Below, piece after piece: positions 8,601 through 13,658 of a DNA stretch of 22,652 nt; position 1 is the stretch's first letter; each line of letters starts with the position of its first letter. The translations under genes were made by a program, and so were the position numbers. The notes under the pieces were generated by a model that did no database searches, had not been told where the DNA came from, and worked only from the letters and a program-made list of their open reading frames with translations. The stretch comes from JALYZC01 sp035997675 (GTDB lineage: Bacteria; Actinomycetota; Thermoleophilia; Solirubrobacterales; Solirubrobacteraceae). The stretch is taken from the NCBI GenBank assembly GCA_035997675.1, contig DASYIJ010000208.1, positions 1-22,652 on the forward strand, written 5' to 3'.

Positions 8601-8721
8601 CCCCGTGTCCGAGATCGTCACGCTCGGGGCCCTCGCGCTGGCAGCGGCGCTGCTCTCGGCGCTCGCCGCCACGGCCATCCTGCGGCGGCTGAGCCCGACG
8701 GAGATCCTGCGCGAGACATAG
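5644..8721 (+). CDS. Large FtsX/MacB-type ABC permease with Ig-like (DUF11-like) ectodomain insert
   Basis: 1025-residue membrane subunit. About ten membrane helices are visible: 18-38, 410-435, 463-488, 498-522, 549-569, 588-609, 643-666, 901-922, 941-971 and 990-1012. This is the duplicated FtsX layout, with a large extracellular domain after helix 1 and another between helices 7 and 8 (~667-900), the latter with MacB-like periplasmic-core sequence. Residues ~78-155 (FVLTVKNQGSAPANEVVVAD ... LGTVGPGATVTLTYAVRT) look like a DUF11/CARDB beta-sandwich, unusual for this family. GTG 5644 is chosen because it starts just before RRDLVRNPRRT, the typical FtsX cytoplasmic lead, and overlaps the ATPase stop; the frame itself is open further upstream inside the ATPase. 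Such systems move lipids, lipoproteins or peptides or transmit force to envelope enzymes. The two lipoproteins upstream are likely partners. Confidence 0.9.
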   Translation: MLSYVRRDLVRNPRRTVASIVGVTLGVGLFSGVLFFIDGSGASMTKRAVAPLALDMQVVLNAPLGGGLRLDEQYRAGRFVLTVKNQGSAPANEVVVADEPSPPLSYTHDSATLNGKALPDVGGRSPLSQGLAGTGFNLGTVGPGATVTLTYAVRTAGARAPPQMQGRISSRENVVPAPANAPPPITLPQLRARLSSIPGVAAVDGLAFVDLPPGSLRAGGATAKDTVRLFAFDSGYQKHYPSIRVVSGGMRPGSALLSAEAARHVDRGAGGIVELTIPGRRAPLTLPASGIADLSTAKPLFYSRKSNKLEEFLYVPDSVVVSPATFDSIAIPAFRAATATRGSALKSLPLAEADVLVKRSGLRSDPGTALAQTKAVAAAVGRSAPGQVYLIDNISNTLQVARDDARIGKRMFLFLGLPGALLAAFLAAYTAGVLASTQRREQANLRIRGAHRSHLMRMLAYRTLAFAGAGALLGTAIGLLSVLVILGGSTLFEASAGSLVASALGAIGFGMLITAFALYIPARRSLSREITQERGEMALTPEPAWRRLRLDFVLLAAAGVAEVLAIRGGAFDAPPGSVYSGQAVTLPSYLLLAPVVAWFGGILLSVRTFQAITSRLPIPNPPRFGPVVRGILLRSLRRRSWVPASGTVGVGLVVAFGAGLAMFTSTYDASKAGDARFTVGSDVRATPSVLSPKVHPPSYASKLRVPGVAAVTPVVSKLENSVLIGPNNEDRKNLTAIDPAGYQRTAGLSDSFFVGRSAVAAMAALKADRQGILVQQSSAESLSIKAGDRVQVLLARGTKQQALRTFRVVGIFKRLPGFPQGTDVVANLSAYVAATRSNQADFFLARAIDPSHAGLARVAAALRAGPGAADPLNIETSATALNKDQSSLTALNVHGLLDLNSLYTLLMTAAAVAIFVFGLMLQRRREYIALRARGLHARELQALVLGEAALVGLSGLAAGLLVGTGLAYLMVHILRPLFILDPSLTFPVSEIVTLGALALAAALLSALAATAILRRLSPTEILRET

Positions 8722-8851
8722 GGCGCGCTATACGCTCCGGCCATGGTGCTCTACACCTGACCGGCGCCGCTCGTTTCGAATCGGTGTCTTCGATCTTGGC
8801 CCTTTCCCGGAAGCACCCGATCACCGGGGCCGCGCTGAGGTCGGCCGCACG

Positions 8852-9844
8852 ATGAGCGCGATCGGCGTCGTGCTCTCGCTGCCGAGCATCGGCGAGACCG
8901 TCGAGGCGGCCCGCCTGGCCGAACGAGCGGGCCTGGAGTCGGTGTGGACGACCGAGTTTCCCGACCACTCGGCGACGGTCGGGCTGGCGGCGGTCTCCCT
9001 GGCGACCGAGCGTGTGGCGGTCGGGAGCGCGATCGCCTACGCGTTCGGGCGCACGCCGCTTGTGCTCGCCGCCGAGGCGCGCGACCTCGACGCGCTGTCC
9101 GGCGGGCGGCTGATCCTCGGGCTCGGCACCGGCACGCGGCGGATGCAGCGAGACTGGCACGGGCTGGACGGAGAGCATCCGGCGCCGCGCATGGAGGAGC
9201 TCGTGCCTCTGGTTCGGAGGCTGCTGCGCCTGCACGAGGGTCCGGTCGAGCACGAGGGTCGGTTCTACCGCACCGTCGTCCGACCCACCGCTCCGGTTCC
9301 CCCGCCACCGAGGCTGGACCTGCCGATCTACATGGGCGGCGTCAATGCCCGCATGATCGAGGCGGCCGGAGCCGTTGCGGACGGCCTCGTCGGCCACCCG
9401 CTGTTCACGCCCGAGTACACCCGCGACGTCGTCCGCCCCGCGCTCGCCCGCGGCGCCGAGCGGGCGGGGCGACCCGGGCCGATACCGATCGCCGGCTACG
9501 TCACGTGCTCGGTCGGTGACGACGGCGAGGCCGCGCGGCAGGCCGCACGGGCCATCGTCGCCTTCAACTCGACCGTCAAGACCTACCGTCCGATCCTCAG
9601 CCTGCACGGGTTCGACGCTCAGGCCGACGCGATTCGCGCGGCCTGGGAGGGCGGCGACTTCGAGGGAATGGCGGCCGCGGTGTCGGACGAGATGCTCGAC
9701 GCGATCGCCCTGGCCGGCACACCGGAGCAGGTGCGCGCACAGTACGAGGCGCGGCGTGCCGACCTCTTCGAGCGCACACTGCTCTGGTCCCCGTTCGGCA
9801 CCCTCGACGGCGTTCGCGCCGCGATCGAGACATTCGCCGCCTAG
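8852..9844 (+). CDS. Luciferase-like (LLM) flavin/F420-dependent oxidoreductase
   Basis: 330-residue TIM-barrel oxidoreductase of the bacterial luciferase-like superfamily, which in actinobacteria often uses coenzyme F420. Supporting blocks: the N-terminal strand and TVEAARLAERAGLESVWTTEF, VAVGSAIAYAFGRTP, ALSGGRLILGLGTGTRRMQRDWHG (cofactor phosphate region), the LPIYMGGVNARMIEAAG barrel strand, and the C-terminal AGTPEQVRAQYE helix. Cofactor and substrate cannot be read from sequence. The ATG at 8852 is preceded only by a weak GAGG. It follows the ABC permease after 130 nt on the same strand, so read-through is possible, and it ends 19 nt from the convergent secreted-protein gene. The 130-nt gap contains a TATACG box and a five-codon frame (8743-8760), which I do not call as a gene. 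Confidence 0.9.
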   Translation: MSAIGVVLSLPSIGETVEAARLAERAGLESVWTTEFPDHSATVGLAAVSLATERVAVGSAIAYAFGRTPLVLAAEARDLDALSGGRLILGLGTGTRRMQRDWHGLDGEHPAPRMEELVPLVRRLLRLHEGPVEHEGRFYRTVVRPTAPVPPPPRLDLPIYMGGVNARMIEAAGAVADGLVGHPLFTPEYTRDVVRPALARGAERAGRPGPIPIAGYVTCSVGDDGEAARQAARAIVAFNSTVKTYRPILSLHGFDAQADAIRAAWEGGDFEGMAAAVSDEMLDAIALAGTPEQVRAQYEARRADLFERTLLWSPFGTLDGVRAAIETFAA

Positions 9845-9863
9845 GAACGCGGCGTGGCATGTC

Positions 9864-10268
9864 CTACGCGGTGCCGGTGACCTGGAAGTCCTTGCTGACG
9901 AAGATGTGGTGCGGGGCCGGGGTCGCGATCCGGTGGACGGCGTACGAGCCGTCGCTCAGCTTCAGCACACGGTTGACGGTCCCGCCCGGGTACTTGGCAA
10001 CCGCGGCGGCCTTGGCCTGGTCGGCCGCGGCGCCCGTGACGACCGTTCCGGTCCCTGGACTCCAGTTCTTCGGGACCTGACCGGCCGGTGAGGGGCCGCC
10101 CGATTGACCGACGGGCGAGGACTGGGCCGATTGCGCCGGCGCCGCCGCGTTCGCGGTACTCGAGGCGCTGGTGCCGGAATTCGAGTTGACGATGGCGTAG
10201 CCACCGATCGCGACCGCGACAGTCGCGGCGCCGGCGGCGATGGACCTGGTGAGCTTTCGGGAAGACAT
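9864..10268 (-). CDS. Small secreted or membrane-anchored protein, PepSY-like C-terminus
   Basis: 134-residue protein. A basic start (MSSRKLTR) and hydrophobic stretch (SIAAGAATVAVAIGGYAIV, 9-27) form a signal or anchor. A long low-complexity Ser/Ala/Gly/Pro linker (30-65) follows, then a small folded part of ~65 residues (VVTGAAADQAKAAAVAKYPG, TVNRVLKLSDGSYAVHRI) whose helix-strand pattern recalls PepSY domains, which in many secreted proteins inhibit peptidases or bind the cell wall. No catalytic residues are evident. The ATG has a good AAAGGAG about 8 nt upstream on the minus strand. An inverted repeat at 10313-10326 sits in its promoter region. Function unknown. Confidence 0.75.
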   Translation of the reverse strand: MSSRKLTRSIAAGAATVAVAIGGYAIVNSNSGTSASSTANAAAPAQSAQSSPVGQSGGPSPAGQVPKNWSPGTGTVVTGAAADQAKAAAVAKYPGGTVNRVLKLSDGSYAVHRIATPAPHHIFVSKDFQVTGTA

Positions 10269-10312
10269 TGAGACGCTCCTTTTGTCGATGCATCAACTCT
10301 GGGCGCATCTGC

Positions 10313-10326
10313 TTAGGAACGCCTAA
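10313..10326. promoter_or_regulatory. Inverted repeat TTAGG-AACG-CCTAA, candidate operator
   Basis: Perfect 5-bp arms with a 4-bp centre, 45 bp upstream of the small secreted protein gene and 96 bp upstream of the divergent glycosyltransferase. A TTGCCG box lies just outside it on the minus strand (10328-10333), so a bound protein would sit between the promoter elements. No regulator is identified; the arm spacing differs from DtxR/IdeR boxes. Confidence 0.35.
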
Positions 10327-10409
10327 CCGGCAAAGAAGAAATCCGTTAGAAACGAGCGCCCTGGTCATCCGCGGGTTTGGGGCAGCGACTTCACACCACC
10401 GCCACGGGA

Positions 10410-10415
10410 TACAGT
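10410..10415 (+). promoter_or_regulatory. Leaderless -10 box for the glycosyltransferase gene
   Basis: TACAGT fits the TANNNT consensus and ends 6 nt before the GTG at 10422, the spacing expected when transcription starts on the start codon. There is no Shine-Dalgarno before this GTG, which supports a leaderless mRNA. The -35 region is not clear. Confidence 0.45.
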
Positions 10416-10421
10416 CAGCCT

Positions 10422-11867
10422 GTGGCTGCCGCGGATGAGGTGGCGGTGTCGGTCGTCGTGCCCCTGCTGAGGCACCGGGAGGTCGGGTTCGAGGGACTCG
10501 CGGCCTGGACGCGCCAGACGCTCCCGAGGGGCGTCGTCGAGGTGGTTGCGGTCAGCCCCGAGGCACCACGCTCCGATGGGGCGGTGCGACGACTTCTTCG
10601 TCGCGATGACCGGCTCCTCTTCGTCCCCGGGATGCACGAATCCGGTCTGTGGGATGCCGGCGCCCGCACCGCTCGAGGTCGCGTGCTGGTGCTCACCGAG
10701 GGTCACACCGTTCCGCAGCCCGGGTGCCTCGCGGCTGCGGTGGCGGCGCTGGAGAGCGGGCTCGACGTGGCCTGCTTCGAGAGTCAGGCGCCCAAGCTCA
10801 CGGCCGCCGCCTGGCTCGAGGACGTCCTCTTTCAGGACATGTTCGAGCGGCGCGTCGACGACGGCGACCCAAGGGCCGTGTCGCTGCGCGGAGTCGCCCT
10901 GCCGACATCGATGTACGCGAGGGCGGGGGGGTTGGCGGGCCAGGTCCACGAGGCGTTCGCCGAGCGACTGCTGGCGGCGCGCCTCGCCAACGCCGGCGCG
11001 CGCATCGGGCGGGCCAGCGGAGCCGTCGTCGACCACATGCCGAACACCCGCTTTCGGGCCGTCCGGGCCGACAGCCTCAACTTCCATCGCGAGGAGGTCG
11101 GCGCCCGCCTCGCCGGTCCGGCCAGCGAGATCGACGCCGACGCCCACCTCGATTGCCCGCCCGAGTGGGATCGCCGTGCGAGGTTCGACCGGGCGCTCAA
11201 CCGCGCCGCGCTCCTCGGGCTCCTCCGACTCGCCGCCCGCCACGGCCCCGCCGGCCGGGCGGCGCGACGCGCGGTGCCCGGAACGACCGTGCGGTCCGTC
11301 GCCGGACCCCGCCCGGTCGCGTGGACGGCAGCGCTGCGCTCGCGCTTGGCCACCACGGGTCTCGCGGTGACGTGGCCGTTCGGTCGGCGCCCCGACCCGT
11401 CGTCGGTCTGGGCCGGGGTCGCCCGCGCGTCCATGCTCCGCGTGCTGGCGGAGCGGTCGCGATCAGGTGAGCCAACGCGTCGGTCGCCGATGCCCGTGGC
11501 CGGCGAGGTCATTGCGGTCGACGGCGTCGCGGACCAGGCGGTCGGCCTGCATCCGGCCGAACGACTGAGCGGTGCCACCTTCCGGTGGACGGAACCGGTC
11601 GTCGTGCTCGACCTCCGGCTTCCCGCGACGGCGACGACGCTCACCCTCCGACTCATGCAGTTTCGATCGCTTGACGACGGACAGGTCATCGCTGCATGGG
11701 GACGCCGACCTCTGCCGTCCTCGGAGGTGCAGGTCCGTGCGTCCTCGGTCACCGTCTCGGTACCGCCGGGGACGCAGGGCCCGCTGACGATCGCGGTGCC
11801 GCGGCTACGGGCGCCCGACGACCGGCGTCGACTCGGCTTGGCGCTGGTCGACCTGGTCGCCGCCTGA
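10422..11867 (+). CDS. GT-A-like (family 2 type) glycosyltransferase with extra C-terminal domain
   Basis: 481 residues from GTG 10422. The first ~120 residues have a nucleotide-sugar-binding GT-A pattern: SVVVPLLRHRE (strand 1), FEGLAAWTRQTLPRGVVEVVAVSP (family-2 like), GLWDAGARTARGRVLVLTEGHTVPQPGCL. The usual DXD metal motif is replaced by TEGH (92-95), so either this acidic/His pair serves the metal or activity is altered. After the GT part come Arg/Ala-rich helices (~260-380) and then a beta-rich domain of about 100 residues (WTEPVVVLDLRLPATATTL ... VTVSVPPGTQGPLTIAVP) that may bind sugar. No membrane helix is obvious. It stands alone on the plus strand between divergent and convergent neighbours, so its product cannot be inferred. 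The family assignment is good, the activity uncertain. Confidence 0.75.
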   Translation: MAAADEVAVSVVVPLLRHREVGFEGLAAWTRQTLPRGVVEVVAVSPEAPRSDGAVRRLLRRDDRLLFVPGMHESGLWDAGARTARGRVLVLTEGHTVPQPGCLAAAVAALESGLDVACFESQAPKLTAAAWLEDVLFQDMFERRVDDGDPRAVSLRGVALPTSMYARAGGLAGQVHEAFAERLLAARLANAGARIGRASGAVVDHMPNTRFRAVRADSLNFHREEVGARLAGPASEIDADAHLDCPPEWDRRARFDRALNRAALLGLLRLAARHGPAGRAARRAVPGTTVRSVAGPRPVAWTAALRSRLATTGLAVTWPFGRRPDPSSVWAGVARASMLRVLAERSRSGEPTRRSPMPVAGEVIAVDGVADQAVGLHPAERLSGATFRWTEPVVVLDLRLPATATTLTLRLMQFRSLDDGQVIAAWGRRPLPSSEVQVRASSVTVSVPPGTQGPLTIAVPRLRAPDDRRRLGLALVDLVAA

Positions 11868-11888
11868 GCCACCGGCCCGAACCGGCTC
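11866..11888. terminator. Short GC-rich hairpin between convergent stops
   Basis: GAGCC (11866-11870) can pair with GGCTC (11884-11888), or alternatively CCGG with CCGG (11872-11875 and 11882-11885). It fills the 20-nt gap between the glycosyltransferase and acetyltransferase stops. No T-tract; weak support. Confidence 0.25.
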
Positions 11889-12391
11889 TACACGTCGTTG
11901 AGCTCGAGCTCGCCGACGCGCGACAGGTCGCCGCGACCCAGCCAGTGCGGAGAGGGCACGAGCTGGGGCAGCTGCACCGGGCGAAAGCCGAACTCGTGGC
12001 AGAGCAGCGCGCGCAACGGAACGGTTCGGGCGAGCACGACCTCGTCCCCGCAAAGCTCGAGCCCACGCGCGAGGAGTCCGGCCATGATCCTCCGCCTGCG
12101 ATGAGAGGCCGCGACTGCGCCGCCGCCCAATCCCATCACGTCCAGGCCCATGCGATAGACCGAGACCTGGCCGACGATGCGCGGACCGTCCAGGGCGATA
12201 ACGCGCGCGAGCGGTTCCACGCCCCAGTGCGCATGCACGCGCAGGTAGGCCGCCAGCTCGGCCCCATCGGCGTCGATGAACGCATCGGCCAGAAGATCAC
12301 CGAGTGCGGCACGCCGGGCGCCGCCAAGCGCGTCTTCGGCGACCGTCTCCAACCGGATTTCTCCGCCCGGGTCCGCACCGGCCACGCCCAT
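11888..12391 (-). CDS. GNAT-fold acyltransferase, NodA-like
   Basis: 167-residue GNAT-type protein. The N-terminal half has LGDLLADAFIDADGAELAAY, then HWGVEPLARVIALDGPRIVGQVSVYR (strands 2-3 of the fold), the acyl-CoA pyrophosphate region VAASHRRRRIMAGLLARGLEL (94-114), and the C-terminal LARTVPLRALLCHEFGFRPV with the GF-turn usual in GNATs. The ordering and the RPELRAIA-D-G-V-A-H-like stretch recall rhizobial NodA, the N-acyltransferase that works on the product of NodB; it sits directly behind a NodB-type deacetylase. ATG 12391 is supported by AGGAGG about 6 nt upstream that overlaps the stop codon of the deacetylase, so translation is coupled; the upstream extension of the frame is a shadow of the deacetylase. 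GNAT assignment is firm, the NodA link is inference. Confidence 0.75.
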   Translation of the reverse strand: MGVAGADPGGEIRLETVAEDALGGARRAALGDLLADAFIDADGAELAAYLRVHAHWGVEPLARVIALDGPRIVGQVSVYRMGLDVMGLGGGAVAASHRRRRIMAGLLARGLELCGDEVVLARTVPLRALLCHEFGFRPVQLPQLVPSPHWLGRGDLSRVGELELNDV

Positions 12392-12401
12392 TCGCCCCCT
12401 C

Positions 12402-13157
12402 CTACCCACCGGGGACGCGGACTTCGCTCTCCTCGGACCCCACCAGCTCGGACACCGTGACCATGCGAAAGCCGCGCGCCTGCAGCGCGCGCAGCATCGA
12501 CGGCAGCGCTGCCAGAGTGGGCGCGCCCGCGGTCTCGCTCTCGTGCAGTACGACGATGTCGCCATCGCGGACAGCGCCGACCACCCGATCGTGCACCTGC
12601 GCGGGCGTGGTCGTGGGCGACCAGTCGCGCGGATCCACGCTCCACGTCACCATCCTCACGCGCGCGATCCGCACGGCCAGCCGTACCCAGGCGTCGAAGC
12701 GCGTGTACGGAGGCCGGAAGAGGCGCGGCGCCGAGCCGACCGCCGCGCGGACCCTGCGTGCGGTGCGCGCGATCTGGTAGATCGTGCGCACCGGCCTTCC
12801 CACGAGCTCGGCATGGTCGAACGAGTGATTGCCGATCTCATGCCCGCAGTCGACGAGCCGGCGCAGCACGAGCTCGTACTCCGGCACCCACTTGCCGATC
12901 ATGAAGAAGGTGGCGCGTGCGTCGTGCGACGCAAGGATGTCCAGGATCTCGTCCGTGCGGGCGCACGGTCCGTCGTCGAAGGTGAGCGCGATGCGACGGC
13001 TTCCCGTCGGGCCCCGGCGAATGGGTGAGGGGCTGGGTGGGATGGAGAACAAGCCGTTCGCGGGGTCCTTGGTGATGGTACGCGCGCCTGGTTTCGACCA
13101 GCCGCAGAGATTCTGCCACCGACCCGACAGCTGGTGAGTGACCACCGCGAAGGCCAT
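12402..13157 (-). CDS. Polysaccharide deacetylase, NodB homology domain (carbohydrate esterase 4)
   Basis: 251-residue deacetylase that removes N-acetyl (or O-acetyl) groups from amino-sugar polymers or oligomers using a divalent metal. All CE4 motifs are visible: TFDDGP (59-64; Asp61 base, Asp62 metal), HSFDH (111-115; the two metal His residues), RPPY (148-151), WSVDPRDW (172-179), and IVVLHES (201-207; His205 catalytic). Motif 5 has LHES where LHD is usual. There is no signal peptide or membrane helix, so it should act in the cytoplasm, like NodB and unlike cell-wall deacetylases. ATG 13157 has GAGG about 6 nt upstream. It is the first gene of a two-gene unit with the NodA-like acyltransferase. 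Confidence 0.92.
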   Translation of the reverse strand: MAFAVVTHQLSGRWQNLCGWSKPGARTITKDPANGLFSIPPSPSPIRRGPTGSRRIALTFDDGPCARTDEILDILASHDARATFFMIGKWVPEYELVLRRLVDCGHEIGNHSFDHAELVGRPVRTIYQIARTARRVRAAVGSAPRLFRPPYTRFDAWVRLAVRIARVRMVTWSVDPRDWSPTTTPAQVHDRVVGAVRDGDIVVLHESETAGAPTLAALPSMLRALQARGFRMVTVSELVGSEESEVRVPGG

Positions 13158-13174
13158 TCACGACCTCTGCCTGC

Positions 13175-13198
13175 GAGCAAAGATGAAGAAAATTGCTC
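13175..13198. promoter_or_regulatory. Inverted repeat GAGCAA-N12-TTGCTC in a divergent promoter
   Basis: Perfect 6-bp arms at 13175-13180 and 13193-13198 flank an unusually A-rich 12-bp centre (agatgaagaaaa) in a window that is otherwise ~70 % GC. It lies in the 78-bp gap between the deacetylase and the divergent MpsC-like gene, where an operator or UP-like element would be expected. Its binding factor is unknown. Confidence 0.4.
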
Positions 13199-13235
13199 AT
13201 GACGGCGCCACCGGCGGACGCGACGATCCGATCCC

Positions 13236-13658
13236 GTGGCCAGCTCGGACGAAGGCGACCCCAGTGGGGGGCCTGACTTGGCCCTGGCAGGTGGCGAGCT
13301 CAATGCCGCCATCGCCAGGAGGGTCGTGGGCATCTACCTCAAGTACGCGGGCCGGGGTCCGACCAAGGCTCGGGCGCTCTTCCGAGACAACGTCCTCGTC
13401 GTGATTCTCGAGGGCGTGATGACGACCGCTGAGCGCAGTCTCGCCGCCGCGGGGCGGGAGCACGCGCTGGGCGTGTTCCACGAAGGGCTGCGGGCCGCCA
13501 TGGAGGCGGAGCTCATCGCGGCGGTCGAGGAGCTGACCGGGTCGGGTGTATCGGCGCTGCTCGCCGACGCCCACACCGACCCGGACATCGGGGTGGAGCT
13601 GTTCATCCTCGATCGCCCGATCGAACCGGGCGGGGGGCGCGGCCGGGCGGCTGGCTGA
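13236..13658 (+). CDS. MpsC/DUF2294 family protein
   Basis: 140-residue soluble protein of the DUF2294 family, labelled MpsC after a proposed sodium-translocating membrane-potential system; the biochemical role is poorly established. Characteristic blocks are GELNAAIARRVVGIYLKYAGRGPTKA read in parts, ALFRDNVLVVILEGVMTTAERSL, and LIAAVEELTGSGVSALLADAHTDPDIGVELFILD. No membrane helix or signal peptide, so it is cytoplasmic. The start is uncertain: GTG 13236 is the longest plausible one, while TTG 13278 has a GGGGG about 8 nt upstream and begins just before the conserved region. Its 3' end overlaps the convergent kinase gene by 56 bp. Confidence 0.85.
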   Translation: MASSDEGDPSGGPDLALAGGELNAAIARRVVGIYLKYAGRGPTKARALFRDNVLVVILEGVMTTAERSLAAAGREHALGVFHEGLRAAMEAELIAAVEELTGSGVSALLADAHTDPDIGVELFILDRPIEPGGGRGRAAG

